From assembly GCA_047967505.1 (NCBI GenBank), contig CM106538.1: a stretch of 64,000 nt of DNA; one strand, given 5' to 3'. The DNA comes from Dipteris shenzhenensis (lineage: Eukaryota; Polypodiophyta; Polypodiopsida; Gleicheniales). The translations under genes were made by a program, and so were the position numbers. Every line of letters begins with the position of its first letter. The stretch's first letter is position 1. Below, one piece after another: positions 49,411 through 60,299 of this stretch. The notes beneath the pieces were generated by a model. That model searched no databases and was not told the origin of the DNA. It was given only the letters and a program-made list of their open reading frames with translations.

Positions 49411-52038
49411 TGGATTATAATTGCAGGTTTCTAGACTTCTGTACACCAATTCAGGAGGAGCCATACTGGGTCTTTGTTCAAATGCTGTGCACAAGCATTG
49501 GAAATGGCAACGTAATGAACGAAATCCAACATCCAAGGTTCATTCTTTCTCGCCTTTGTGTTTAATTTTTTTTTTTTTCATTTGAATGCATTGTATTTAT
49601 AAATTGAGGATCAAATATTGCTTCATTGAGCTCATCTACCATTTTAGGCTACTACAAGTGTGGCTCCACAGCTATGGCAGCCTGCAAGTGGAATTATCAT
49701 GACCAATGATGTCAGTGACTCAGACCCTGAAGAAGCTGTCCCATGCATAGCACTATCAAAAAATGACTCCTATGTTATGTCAGCGTCTGGTGGCAAAGTA
49801 TCTTTATTTAACATGATGACTTTCAAGGTAGTCACTCACCTTCCATTTCAGAGTTACCTGAATGAAAAGTTTTCTGCTACAATGTTTCTCCTGTATTATA
49901 TACCTCTTCTGGCTTTCTCTGTAGGTCATAGGCGGTTCCATCATATGTGAAATGTGATTTTATTGGAATATGAGAGGGATACACGAACTTTTCCACACGT
50001 GTACGTACAAGCATGTCGAAATGCACTCGTACGTACTACATGCAGACAAATATATGTGAATGGATGTGCAATAGCAAAAGCTAGAAACAGATACCTGTTT
50101 TCAATCAGGCTGACATAGATAGCCCCATGTCTACAAATAGCTCGTGTCACATGGCATGTGACATAGAATTGGATGTTTCTATGTCAAAAGCTCTCAGACC
50201 CATAACATTATCATTACTGCTCAGTTTGGCGAAGAAGTCTGCCAAGGTCCCCATTTCCTAGGGAACACGAGGACTCCATTTACAGGCAAGGGAATGATTA
50301 TATATCATCCTAAAACAAAAGCTCGAACTCAGTACTCTTTCCTATCTCCATATCATGTGTTGTTTGTCATCGTTGCTGCCATTATTGTTTGGATTCTAAG
50401 GTGTCAGGTTCCGGTAAGTAGCTGTGTACTGGGATGAGGCTTCAAATGGGCCATGTGGGTAATACACAATAAAACGAATGTGAAAGGATCCTGCTTCTGT
50501 GCTAGCACTGATATTGAGGGATAGTTGTAAGAAGGATGGGGAGAGGGAGGCAAGGATAATGCCAGAAAGGTTTCTTTCATGGTGCTAACAAAATGAGCTA
50601 TAGGTTGAACAGCTAAATCTCTGGATCGTACATTCTGCAGGTCATGACAACTTTTATGCCTCCGCCTCCAGCTGCAACCTTCCTTGCATTCCATCCAGAG
50701 GATAACAACATCATTGCTGTTGGTATGGAGGACTCTTCTATTCAGATATACAATGTCCAGGTTGATGAGGTGATCTAGTGAACACATTGCTTTCGATTCC
50801 TTTATTATTTGGGATTTCTAATCTTCCCCTTTCTATTGTTGATGTGTAAGCAATCTTAACACTTGATTATCTGAAAATTGAGAATGTAGGTAAAGATTAC
50901 ATTAAGAGGACACCAGAAGAAGATCACAGGGTTAGCCTTTTCAAACTCTCTCAATGTCTTAGTATCCGCTGGAGCTGATGCACAGGTAATGTTTCTTCCT
51001 GCATACTTGATCAACATTGCTTGTAACACATAGTCAGGGGATTTGAACCAACATTCTGGTATTTTGCAGTTATGTGTGTGGAGTTCAGAGGGATGGGAGA
51101 AGCGCAAAACTAAGTTAGTGCAAGTCCCAGATGGACGGCCTCCATTAGCCATAGGCGACACTGGAGTGCAGTTCCACTTTGATCAAAAAGGGCTATTAGT
51201 TGTTCACGAGAGCCAGCTAGCCATCTACGATGCTTCAAAGCTGGAATGTATCAGACAGGTTGGCATATCCTTAGCAGACATGTAGATAACAAATGGAGCT
51301 AAGAAATTTATGGACTTAATGGGCTCTATTTCCCTTGTTGTAAAGTTGAATTGTGAATGTGCTTCTTGTAAGCCTTACACTACAAATTGTAGTCTATGAT
51401 TTTAGACTTGTCATGGCAAGCACTTGAAGTGTGGATTTGCCCCTTGTAAGCCTCACGTTCATTTTGGAACATTAATTGTGCAGTGGATTCCCCGCGATTC
51501 AATGCCTTCATCGATATCACATGCGACATATTCCTGCAACAGCCAACTCATTTATGCTAGTTTTGTTGATGGGTCAGTGGGAGTTTTTGACTCAGAAAGT
51601 TTACGACCAAGGTGCCGGTTGGCTCCATCCACGTATTTGCCATCTGGGGTTAGCAGGTAACCACCATCAGGCTTTTGGTTAATTGCCACAGTTTAGTTTC
51701 TGGATCATCCTTCTGACTCTAATGGCTCAGCTTGGTGTCAAAAGCATCTGATTGAGCGCATAGTTTCATCAAGCTTCTGGAACGATTTCAAAGAGGGATA
51801 TCTCAGCTTTATTCATGTTTTTTACAGCTCCAATGTATATCCTTTGGTGGTTGCGGCACACCCGTCTGAGCCAAACCAATTCGCCCTTGGATTGACAGAT
51901 GGTTCTGTGGAAGTGCTAGAGCCTCTTGAATCTGAGGGCAAATGGGGTATTTGGCCACCTACAGAGAATGGAACAGTGAGCAGTCCCAACCGTATACCTA
52001 ATGCTGGAAATGTGAGCACTGGGCAAGCTTCGAGATGA
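26093..52038 (+). CDS. TPL: TOPLESS/TOPLESS-RELATED transcriptional co-repressor, complete, 25 coding exons
   Basis: Groucho/Tup1-type nuclear co-repressor recruited by EAR-motif proteins (Aux/IAA, JAZ adaptor NINJA, others). Exons: 26093-26172, 26307-26486, 26599-26712, 26806-26964, 27752-27929, 28087-28216, 28313-28431, 28880-29018, 43150-43259, 43373-43442, 43565-43638, 43820-43915, 44036-44131, 44805-44932, 45155-45389, 45554-45721, 45811-45909, 46139-46288, 49427-49537, 49648-49827, 50641-50769, 50890-50985, 51070-51258, 51484-51656, 51828-52038. They sum to 3414 nt, 1137 residues, the family's usual length, with all phases consistent. The start MSSLSREL is the conserved family start. 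Domains: LisH about 4-36, CTLH about 34-92, CRA to about 210 (LRTLINQ, with Asn176, the residue changed in Arabidopsis tpl-1, kept), proline-rich linker with PLAGWM, then WD40 propellers about 350-1120 (TCGDDK, FEGHEAPVYSVCPH, KAWLYDYMGSRVDYDAPG, WKWQRNERN, LSKNDSYVMSASGGK). Intron 3 is GC-AG. No disabling change seen. Confidence 0.96.
26713..26805 (+). other. TOPLESS intron 3, non-canonical GC-AG
   Basis: The exon ends TTCAG and the intron begins GCTTGT; the acceptor is CCGCAG at 26800-26805. Only this join restores the invariant family sequence NFREN without gain or loss, so the GC donor is well supported. Confidence 0.85.
27093..27545. repeat. Dense microsatellites in TOPLESS intron 4
   Basis: A run of simple repeats: CT then CA (27097-27140), GA (27275-27302), poly-G (27303-27315), CA (27341-27392 and 27411-27426), TA, GA (27437-27479), poly-C, CT (27521-27544). 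The ORFs read here in several frames on both strands are artefacts of these repeats. Confidence 0.95.
31069..31690 (+). mobile_element. Copia LTR, primer-binding site and gag start, truncated
   Basis: A putative LTR (31069-31428) starts TGTTGTCAGG and ends CAGACA, with a TATA-like CTATAAAAG at about 31181. It is followed directly by TGGTATCAGAGC (31429-31440), the tRNA-iMet primer site. A short gag-like frame starts at ATG in TCCATGGCTTC (about 31482) and breaks within 60 codons. Nothing recognisable as copia follows. Confidence 0.65.
31429..31440 (+). other. Copia primer-binding site in intron 8
   Basis: Exact TGGTATCAGAGC immediately after the LTR end CAGACA. Confidence 0.8.
32506..33050. 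repeat. Pyrimidine-rich low-complexity leader of the LINE
   Basis: More than 500 bases composed almost only of CCC, CTCC, CTGCG and CCGC blocks. Long ORFs read here on both strands (Pro/Ser/Arg-rich or Gly/Arg-rich) follow from the composition and are not genes. Confidence 0.8.
33053..34525 (+). pseudogene. LINE ORF1: DUF4283-like RNA-binding protein with CCHC zinc knuckle, then proline-rich tail
   Basis: The frame begins near ATG 33053 and shifts before 33285. The segment 33285-33749 holds the DUF4283-like core (GRGIFWLKLSS, ILMVPWYRGFSVADFD) and ends in a CX2CX4HX4C knuckle, CLRCHGFGHQARSC (33687-33728). A TAA at 33747-33749 and a TAG at 33792-33794 interrupt the continuation, which becomes Lys/Gln- and then Pro-rich. 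Such proteins coat LINE RNA. This copy cannot make a full-length product. Confidence 0.75.
34912..35690 (+). pseudogene. LINE ORF2 endonuclease domain (APE-like)
   Basis: Starts at ATG 34912 with RIISWNVNG, the usual first endonuclease block. LLLQEHKLS follows with the catalytic Glu, then VGGDFNN (about 35356-35376) and LSDHAPVILV, with the SDH triplet at 35648-35656. Two in-frame TAG codons (35002-35004, 35065-35067) and a frameshift near 35265 inactivate it. The domain would nick target DNA for target-primed reverse transcription. Confidence 0.8.
35691..38480 (+). pseudogene. LINE ORF2 reverse transcriptase and C-terminal region
   Basis: Blocks in order: LIPKGGDR then QWRPITLLPTAYKI (about 36505-36580), RFVQDRSILDNIFTF, LLDFEKAYDRVDW (first catalytic Asp), MRQGCPL, and the YADD active site at 37064-37075 followed by GMKINWHKS and RYLGF. 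Only 36593-37789 is an uninterrupted frame (398 codons). In-frame stops lie at 35936, 35969, 36074 (TGA), 36413, 36530 and 37787, all TAG except the one TGA. Beyond 38000 the frame shifts again. Confidence 0.85.
39289..39972. mobile_element. Foldback element with 32-bp terminal inverted repeats and a GC-rich central hairpin
   Basis: The outer ends (39289-39320 and 39941-39972) are inverted copies, each containing AAAAAAGGGAGCTCATTTTG. The midpoint of the whole element coincides within about 7 bp with the midpoint of a 312-bp near-perfect hairpin (39482-39793, 11-nt loop at 39632-39642). The intervening arms are weakly similar in inverted order (GAGAGAGAAAATA against its complement). No coding capacity. 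No clear target-site duplication was seen. Confidence 0.7.
39482..39793. repeat. 312-bp near-perfect inverted repeat (hairpin)
   Basis: The left arm begins TGTGCAGAATTTGGTGAT and the right arm ends ATCACCAAATTCTGCACA less one or two bases. The arms are about 147 bp with only a few mismatches, around the loop TGAAAGGTACC. Transcription through it as part of TOPLESS intron 8 would give a long double-stranded stem. Reading frames are open on both strands in several phases because the arms are poor in stop trinucleotides. Confidence 0.85.
41487..41840. repeat. Purine-rich GGGAGA low-complexity tract
   Basis: About 350 bp of imperfect GGGAGAGGGGGAGG and GTGGAGGGAG repeats. A block AGCCAAGTATATGAGGG opens the tract and recurs about 100 bp later (41588). 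Minus-strand Pro/Leu/Ser ORFs here are compositional artefacts. Confidence 0.85.
42543..42927. mobile_element. MITE candidate with about 20-bp inverted ends
   Basis: The left end ATCATAGTTACCAGGAAAC and the reverse complement of 42901-42919 (ATCACAGTTACCAGGGAAC) are near-identical. TAATAGCA occurs immediately outside both ends (42535-42542 and 42928-42935), consistent with an 8-bp target-site duplication of hAT type. The interior has three GGA(A)CGCCA(G/A)ATTTAG repeats. It is non-coding. Confidence 0.55.
46051..46162 (+). repeat. Perfect 56-bp tandem duplication spanning the TOPLESS exon 18 acceptor
   Basis: 46051-46106 and 46107-46162 are identical over 56 bp, starting GCTGACAAAGATG and ending CTCGCAAT. 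Each copy carries the polypyrimidine-poor acceptor GTGTGCAG followed by the first 24 bases of exon 18. Only the downstream acceptor (exon from 46139) keeps the frame. Confidence 0.95.
46440..47940 (+). mobile_element. LINE reverse-transcriptase fragment in TOPLESS intron 18
   Basis: Broken + strand frames give NYKTIMIGHVMSKIYALVLD, then RRLQELRYDEEIIWAVMELY-like sequence, MSTIGVKQGLS and KVNLGETKVM, the order found in plant LINE reverse transcriptases. It belongs to the same family as the minus-strand fragment at 840-2070 (NYRTLMIGHILTKIYAS). Frameshifts and stops are frequent. Confidence 0.7.
47296..47557. repeat. Tandem duplication inside the LINE fragment, period 131 bp
   Basis: CAGGTTACCATGGTTGGCCC begins at 47296 and again at 47427. 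Both copies continue through ATCCATGGCTTTGA, CAGAGATGCT and GGTGGTTTGA(A/G)AGC. Confidence 0.8.
48434..48745 (+). mobile_element. LTR (+ orientation) preceded by polypurine tract
   Basis: A G-rich tract (GTGGGGGGG, 48425-48433) abuts the LTR start TGTTAGGAAATGG at 48434. The LTR has a TATA-like CCTATAAAGGC (about 48570). It is homologous to the reverse complement of 48774-49104, diverging near its 3' end. Confidence 0.65.
48760..49104 (-). mobile_element. LTR (- orientation) with adjacent primer-binding site, head-to-head with the previous LTR
   Basis: On the minus strand the LTR starts TGTTAGGAAATGG (ending at + coordinate 49104) and ends CA at 48774. It is followed by the primer-site sequence TGGTATCAAAGC (48760-48771). 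It shares its TATA-like CCTATAAAGGCAT and many other blocks with the + copy. Instead of an internal region, the end of the opposite-facing LTR follows within about 15 bp. Confidence 0.65.
49367..49406. repeat. GA microsatellite just upstream of TOPLESS exon 19
   Basis: About 19 GA units end 20 bases before the acceptor TTGCAG at 49421-49426. They occupy the place where a polypyrimidine tract and branch site would be expected. Confidence 0.9.
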
Positions 52039-52470
52039 TACAGGCTTGCAGGATCACCTTCTTTTTACTTGAGGAAGCGATACCAAAGAGCGAGCTTACA
52101 GTCTAGATTATAATATGACCGGGTACCACCCAGTATAGACAGGTTGACCTGACCCACTGCAATGGGCTTGCTTTTATGGAAGTATGCATCGTGGTTTGTA
52201 CCTGGATGCTGTACAGTCCTACATCCAGGTTGGCGATGCTTCAACCATTGAGAATGATCTTTGAGCATCTGCGATTGCTGCAGGTGTAAATTTATACACT
52301 GAGATTCGGCCCCATGCCGAAACAAACTAGGGCTGATCTAGCTTTTGCATACAAGACTGCCCATTTTCGAACAAAGCTCTTTATACACATTTCAGTTAGT
52401 CCTTGTCAAGGAACTTGACCATAACGTTGTATGGTATACATGTGAATTAAATAAACTCAACGTACAGAGT
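52039..52470 (+). terminator. TOPLESS 3' UTR with possible poly(A) signal
   Basis: There is no further coding match after the stop at 52036-52038. AATAAA lies at 52450-52455 in an AT-rich setting. The exact cleavage site cannot be fixed. Confidence 0.4.
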
Positions 52471-53449
52471 ATTGATTACAGTATTAAAAGGGCCGTTGGA
52501 GATGTTTCGGTGCTTTATTTTTCAGAAGCAAGATACTAATGTAAGATTCTCTTAATTATCAATTATTGAACATCATTTACGTTACAATATGGATGAGCTG
52601 GCAAGGTGTATTGTCTGAAAGATTGGTTGCAAAGTGTGGGGGGCTTTCTTGTGAGGGAAGGGGTTTTCCTTGCACCGATTACCAATGTCACTTGGAGAGG
52701 ATGCCTAGCTTCATGGAAATGCAAGGCCATGAAAAAATAGAATGGGACTCTTAAGAAGACAGTGGAGGGGCAGGCCACTAGCCTCAAAGTACCAGAGCTT
52801 GAAGTGTAAGAGCTCAAGAAGAGAGGGATTGGAGTCCTAGAAGCCCACACATTGATATTTTAATACAAGATAATGCAACTCTAAAACATATCCTTGGTGA
52901 GGTAAAGGATACTCAAGATAAGCAATACAAATGGGTGCCAAAATGGAAGTACATGCCAAGGAATCTTAGACAGAATCTAAGAAGGTAGACATACACAAAC
53001 CTTCAGAGGTCATCTAGGAGGCATTCAAGAAGAGAGTAGGATGAGGAACGAAGCCCTTAATCTGAAAATGGTTGGAGCAATTGTTGCCACTTGACACAAC
53101 CACATGTTTCATGTATGAAAGTTTTATAGTGGAAAAACCATAGATCAGAGAGTGGCAAATGAGGACCCCATGCACATCAAGGGGAGTAGCACAAAGAGGG
53201 CCTTAAAGAAGGTAATAGGAGCTAGGACTCAAGGTAGGTGGGCAAATTCTATGAACCCGTGCTTTGCACGGGCAAAGATACATGACCATCCTCAACCACT
53301 CCCGGATCTTCCCTCAGCCAGCCAGCAGAAAGCATTTGCTTTAGGGAGTTACGTTGCCATCGTTCGATCAGTTCTTATGTGAATGATCTCATAACTAGCT
53401 ATGGCTTAAGAGTAACGCAAGTGGTTGTAAGAGATCCACTTTGTGACCA

Positions 53450-55900
53450 TCATCTCAATTTCAAGTGGAGTGCATCAAGCACTTTGTGCAAAAGCACACA
53501 TATAATCGCTCCATTCAGCAACTCTATTCTTTTACAGATTGGCTTGACATAAGACAAATAGGCCCAAGTCCCATGTCCACGTAAGTGTCGTCAAAGTTAA
53601 CCTTGATGAAGCAAATAGCATATTCTGTTTCCTTTGCATACTTACATCCTTCCCAAATATTGATAATGTCTTCAAGAAGATACCTTTAATGAATCATTTT
53701 GGTTCTTGTAGGATCATTACTCTTTAAATGCTTAAGGTTAAGGATTTAGAAAATATCTTATAGCTACAATTTTAGTGTATTGAGAGGTCTCCACTTTCTA
53801 AGATCCTCCTTGTTGCCTTCTTTGGGAAAGGTTTAAATAATTCCCCCATTCAAATGCTAAGAAAACAATTGCTCTAGGACACTATCCTTGCCATAGGAGC
53901 AAGAGACAAGAATGTACAAGGTCCTAAAATGCCTTGTAAAACTCAATAGGAATCCCATCCTCCCCATGACTCTTGCCATCATCCACCATTACATCCATTG
54001 CCTCCTTTAATCTTTCCAAGTTAAGGGGGTTTCAAGGGTAAAAATTGTAAAAATTTAGAATAGCTCTTGTTCTTGCCTTTTTGCATTTTGTCCTAGCTCT
54101 CAACACCTTGCGCATTGGTTTCCACAAAATTGGATAGAGCACTAATTGCTTTTCCTCTTCTTAAAGGAGGCAAGGGTTGCATCACTTCTTTTGAGAAAAG
54201 GTATTTCCTCACTGTTAGCCTAAGGGTTTCTTTATTTGGCTGGTATGTCTTGCCTACCCACCGATCTCATTCATCTTGATTCATTGCTTTACACAACCAT
54301 GTCTTATCCTTGACGTGAAGTTTTCAAGAACAAGAACATCAGCCCCTAGAGTACAAAGAGAATCACAATTTTGCATCCTATTTTGAATTCCAGTAGGAGG
54401 ATACACTAAGACAAAAGTACAGTATACACTTTTGATGTTACAATATAAGGCTACCCATTGTGCTTTTGTGTCCCTCCACTCCTTGGTAATACCTTCATTA
54501 TAGTGGGGAAAGATGCCAATGGATGTTCCACCTTTCTCTTCTTTGTCTACTACTTTTAGATTTAGTTTTACTTCAAGAGTCTTGTCTATAACTTTAATTT
54601 CTTGAAGGACAAGAAAGGTTGGAGAAAGAGAGTTTGCTCTCAACTAGTAAGATAATTCAGACCCTCTTGAAAAGTTAATGAGACCACACACATTATGGAT
54701 AAGATAAGAAATGGGTTTACTTATGATTATTTTCTTTTACCTTCTTTGCCTTGGGATTAAGGCTTCTTGGTGTTGAGCGGCCTTCTTAATGTGAGGCAAC
54801 CTTAGATTTCCACTCATCTACATCCTCTATCACCATTTGATCTCCTTGAATTATCTCATCTTCCTGGTTCATCATGCCTCAAAAGCATTTTTTGTCTTCA
54901 TTTGCCTCTAAGTTTTAATGTTAGAGCATGAAAGAGCATTCTCTTTACAGTATTCATGTCCTTATTCACATGAGCCTTTATAATCACCTTATTATTATTG
55001 TTTATAGACATTTCTGTGTGTTGTTTGGATGTGGTTTGCACCCTAAGGACCAATAATTGTCCTATAATTTATGGATATATTTAGTGGGCTAAGAAATTGA
55101 GTTAGGCCAATGGAAATTCTAATATCTATTAGTTTTAACAAATGAAAATGTATGTAGGGCCCCATTATTAGAAGATAATTTAGAATCGTAGTGATTATTA
55201 TGTTATTTCTCCACGGGACATTTATCACTTTATCCTCAAAATTTTCCATAGGATAAGCACATATAGTGGACTAGGTGTCTGCGTCACGAGCTAATTTTTG
55301 ACATAAAATAAATGTTTCTTTTTCCTTTCTTGTGAGCTCTCCATGCTCATGTGCGATCTATTTAGTAGCCTAGGAAAATTCAAGGCTAAACTCAAGCTAC
55401 TCTTTCCTATCCTTTGGAACCCACTTTGTCTTTTGAGGTGGGTTAATTGGAGTTGAGGGTTTAGGAGGAGGTTTGGTCTTGCTTTTCTTGGTGGGTAGTT
55501 CTTTAATATGTGGCTAGAGAGACCATATAAAAAGAAAGAATATGGTAAATTCTTATAGACCAATGGTTTCTCCTTGAAGACTTCCCCATTTCTATTAAGA
55601 ATAACCAAGGCACTAGGTTAATCTTCATTGCACACACACATAAGGATATCCTCTTGGGTTAATAAATTGTTTTGTTCAACCCCAAAGTTGGAGAGAATAC
55701 AAATTTTGATATGCGAATAATTTTGATACAACTTATTCCTACCATGCTATCCACGCTTGCACTCTTGAGAGAGGGCTTTGATGGTGATTTGGACAAATAT
55801 TGGATAGAGGACTATGAGCCTTGAATATTGAATTTGACTCAAGACAAGAGGGGTGACTACTACATATTGCACCATGCAAGTAGGTTGGACTGGACAACTA
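53450..55900 (-). mobile_element. Decayed LINE, minus strand (ORF1, endonuclease, reverse transcriptase start)
   Basis: Reading right to left on the minus strand, 55608-55291 gives a DUF4283/zinc-knuckle-like end (VYKNLPYSFFLYGLSSHILK, where CxxC and H-C positions are partly lost). Next, 54643-54281 gives an endonuclease-like piece (FLVLQEIKV, FVLVYPPTG, LVLENF). About 54020-53900 then gives a broken GKSHGEDGIPIEFYKA block, the usual reverse-transcriptase entry. All frames are broken. Confidence 0.6.
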
Positions 55901-58010
55901 AAGACCCTTTTGAAGTCGTATTGTTGAGCTAACTATAGATTGTATACAAAGTCATGCCATTGGGATGAACTGGCATTTTGTTGGATTTAGGGAGATGCCA
56001 TACTCCTTGCATCCTAGTGGAACTGTTTCAAGGCCTTTTAGATGGTTGGGATTATTGGAATGAACGCATGTAATCTAAGACTACCTATAGAAACATTGTA
56101 GAAGCTTATTGAGCGGTGACTTAAAAGTGGTTAACATGAACCTTTGGAATGTAGCACGGGCATTATCTAGTCTGAATTAGCTGAATCTAGAAGCAAACAT
56201 TCCCTTCTCTTGGTAAATGGTATTTTGAATTGATCTTTAACAGTGATTTACATTGGGTTATATCCATTGAATCCATACAAGAAGCTATACATTTGGTTCC
56301 ATCATATGGATGCCCAATTGCTCTAAAGCTACATCAAAGTGGTGTAGGAATCTTTTAGGGTCACAACACGCATTGTATTTGGCTAGTGCAAGCTTGCCAA
56401 GAGGTTTCCTTCCATGAATGTTATTTTGACACTCATGAAGGTTGTGGAAGTCAAGGAAATGATCTACATCACTATCATGATGACAGTAAGCCATGTTGTG
56501 GATTAGAGAAGGCGGATGGATTATGTTGATAGTGGACATGAGATTCAGGGAGGAGGGTTGTCATAGATATTTTTCGAATCTTTGTTGCATGCACAAGGGT
56601 CGTGAAAAAGCTATGTAGGTCTTTATGGGACACAATAGTTACAACAAAAGATTCATCTTGTGGTATGAGATGATGGCCCAACACACTCTATACAAACTAT
56701 TGGTGTCCTTTGGGTAGAAGAGTAGTGAAAGCATTTGAAATTCTAAAGTGGCACCTAGTCACAACACCCATCCTAAATTCTCCCAATTGGGATATTGACT
56801 TCCATGTCCATACTGATGGCTCCATGTATGTAATTGGGAGTGTCATTTGATAACCTAGTGAGATAAACATCAGTAGTACATGTGGAATCCTACGACTCAA
56901 GTATCCTACTAGAATTATACCACTATAACCCACAATTCTATTGAGAGACCTTACAATGATCAAATTTTATTTCCATACTAGCACCCAATCTACTATTTAT
57001 GCTGGTATTCTTGTGCTACTACTCTAACCTTAGTAAAAAACTGGTTCATGATAAAAACTTAAGCTTGTTGACATGAGAAATAATTTTTGCATGCTATGAA
57101 TATAATAATGGCATTATACATTGCATTTCGCTAGTATAGTTCTGCTAGAAAAGTAGTTTCTTAATACATTCCATTTTGCTACCCAAGTATCTTGCCAATA
57201 CATTATTGCTAGAAAACTAGTTTATTACTACATTGCATTCTACATCACAAGTATCCTACTAGTAAAATAATTTAAGAAAAATAGTTTCCTCCATACGAAC
57301 TCATAGTTAGTATGGCAAACTATCACAAAAGCCACACTCTAAAATTTGTTTTCTAATACTACCACTATAGCATTAGTATATAACTATCTTCAATAGAGGA
57401 TTTATTGCCACGAGTTACAAGCAGGTGATACGTTGCGAACTACCAGTTGAGTGATCTACCATTAAAAAGTCATATCAAACTATTAACTAGATGTATAAAA
57501 AAGAGACCAAAGTAATCTACCAATTACTAGATGTAGGATCCAAAAAAGGTTGGTCAAGGAGTTGCACACAAGATACTTGATGTGTGGGATGTTCCTCTGA
57601 TTCTTTGTTGTCAGACATCCTTTTTGTTAGGTACACATGAATATGAGCAACCCAAAAGGAGAAAACCAGCTATTTATCCTCATTAGTTAGTGACCCAACT
57701 ACACATGTTAATAATGATAATACACCATATTATGGCTATTGCAAATTTGTTTTAGATGTTTTATGTTGTGGTAGCATGCATTATCATCATAAGCTAGCTC
57801 TTTTGAAAAACAACGTCTGAGGCACTTTGACCATACTGAGTGTATTGTAGATATTTGCTATTGGACCTCCGTATTCATCATCAGATATTTGTGGAACCCC
57901 ACTAAGGAGGATGATGCTAGATAACTCAATGAAATATATATGTCATTGTCCCCACATCAAGGACTGATGCATGAAGATTGAAAGGTTGAACCACCTCATT
58001 GTAGATTCTT
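55900..58010. other. Intergenic AT-rich DNA, no gene recognised
   Basis: Minus-strand ORFs at 56285-56963 lack any recognisable motif. The stretch 57060-57300 contains loosely repeated CTAGAAAA(C/G)TAGTTT and ATTGCATT words, possibly an old repeat. Confidence 0.4.
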
Positions 58011-58013
58011 TAA

Positions 58014-58094
58014 GAATTCTCTTTATTGGCACCTGCACATGAATTCTCTTTATTGGCACCTGCACATTAATTCTCTTTATTGGCATCTGCACAT
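58014..58094. repeat. 27-bp tandem repeat, three copies
   Basis: The unit (G/T)AATTCTCTTTATTGGCA(C/T)CTGCACAT starts at 58014, 58041 and 58068. Confidence 0.9.
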
Positions 58095-60299
58095 GAATTC
58101 ACTTCTTGGGTTTTTATCATCTTTAGCCTCACATTATAACATTTCTACCTCTTTCTCTTTGCATGATAATATTTTTGTACATAGTTCTAAATTCGGCACA
58201 TGACACATTTGTTTGGGCAGCCGGATATAGAACATCTCCAAAGATTCTTTTTTTTTGGTGTTGCAAACATACATTGCCCATGGTTTTTATCTAAAGGCAC
58301 TGATAGTGTGATTTTATGCATCCTAGATGTGATGACCTCATTGTTTCCCATTGAACACATCGAAGGATCCATGATGTGCAGTAGAGCAATGCTAGTAGAG
58401 TCATTTTTTGTTGATCCATGTAGTGAAGAACACACACACACACACACACACAACCAAACTGCTAAACCTTGGGAGAAGGAGCAGAGGAAAGGCTAGAATA
58501 GGAATGGAATCATGCCTTAGCATGGCCAAGTGCTTGTAATATGAGAAATACGGAGAGTGGTGAGAAGGAGTAGGGCTGGGCCTCCCTTCAAAAGGTGCTA
58601 TGTATAAAAACTAGAAAGTTTGACTTTTAGTCTTTAGGTTTCTCATGTTTTTGCCTTTGAGAATGCCTCTCACCCCCTTCCCCCTCTTGCTTCATGCATT
58701 CCCTCCCCTTCTCTCTCTCTTTTCCCCTCCCTCTTCTCTCTTTCCCCTCTCTTTCCCCCCTTTCCCTTCTTGAGGATTCACATTGCTGCAACTTCAAAAG
58801 CCATTGAAGTGACACATTGGACAGCATGGGCTTGCATTGCTCCCATAAGGAGTAGCAGGAGGTGAGGATTTCCCTCAAAATTCCTCCAAGATCCTCTCAA
58901 CACGTGGAGTTGGCACAAAAGGCTACACATTTTTGGTGCCGTTTTCGAGGAGATAGAGGTATGCTTTTGCTTGCACATGCTTCTTCCATTATTTCCCATT
59001 GCCATGAAGCTTGGCTATGGAGTTTAGTGTAGAGAGTGAGTTGAAAAAGTGAAGGAAAGAGAGTGAAAAGGAGGTAGGAGAAGATTCAATCTATTTTTGG
59101 GTAGTTTTTTGTAGTTTTGTGTGCATTGGAGGTGTCAAAATCTAGGGTGGAGTACTTGGAATCATTGCTAAACCTTGGATGAAGCAAACAGTCCATCTTG
59201 GGAAGAAAACCTTCCATTTTTGTCCAAACTTGATTGTTTTTGCTATTTTTGATTCCTTTTTGTTGCTTCATGTTGTTTAATAGGTAGACTAGCTAGAAAA
59301 CCAATCCTTACACACTCCCAACACTGCACAGAGGCCCAAGAAACTCCAGGAATCCTGAAAATTCCATCAGCCCCATAGAGGTCCTAGAGAGAAGCGTCGG
59401 ATTAGTTTAACACAACGAACACGCCAAGATCTTAACCTAATGCATGGTGAGAGAATTTTCCAATGGGATAGTGTTGACTATGTGGGGTTAGCTTTGACTT
59501 CGTGGGTTCGCCTTCTGAAGACTGACACTTTTGACATCATCTGACAATGACTAACAACCTGACATCTGACAAAATTCTTGATACCTGGCATAATTAATGA
59601 GCAAATCTTGGCCAAAATGGGGGTCAACACTAAGCCGACGCATGCCAGGTTACTAACCCGCCAGACACGTAACCTTACTAAACCCCTGCATGGTGAGCTA
59701 ACATCCCAACACATTGCGAGTTAACATCCCAATGCATGATGGGATACTAAGCTAGCGCACATGCCAGGTTAACTGGTTGACTAGTAGAGAGAGTGAAAAC
59801 CCCACAAGCAGACCCACATGGAGAGCACCTACCCTAACCCACCTACATGCTATTGAGATTTGGAAAAATCCTAGGAGCTGAGCTAGAGCCAGAAGATAAT
59901 GCCTCCAACAACTTGATATCAGGCCAAGGAACCACACTAGTATTAGCCTCATCCAAAATCTCAATCCCAAGCTTATATTATGTACACGGTTCTTTACAAG
60001 GCGATAGTTCAAGCTCAAGAGACTCAATGAGCTGACACCAAAATGGGGGAGAAGTTGACTCCTTGGGCCACCGTCGTTCCTAACTCCAGCTCGATTGGGT
60101 CCCAACCCCCCACACCTTTGACCAAAGCCTTGAGATCGAGGGACTCGTTCTCTAATTTTATGGGGCGGTTGGGCTTGTCTAACCCCGACTTGCTCAACCC
60201 CTTTGCTATTAGGAAAACCAGAGTATCTGAGGAGTAGCAAAACCCTCCGCTAATGTCTGCATCAAATAATAAAGTAACCCCATGCCTGCCTTGACATGG

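Noticed and set aside
46289-49426. Apparent loss of the TOPLESS exon coding for the WKWQRNERN segment
   Set aside because: The exon was found at 49427-49537, displaced by the LINE fragment and LTR pair in a 3.1-kb intron; phases fit perfectly.
58014-58094. Possible CRISPR-like array
   Set aside because: Three directly abutting 27-bp units with no spacers, in a plant nuclear context.
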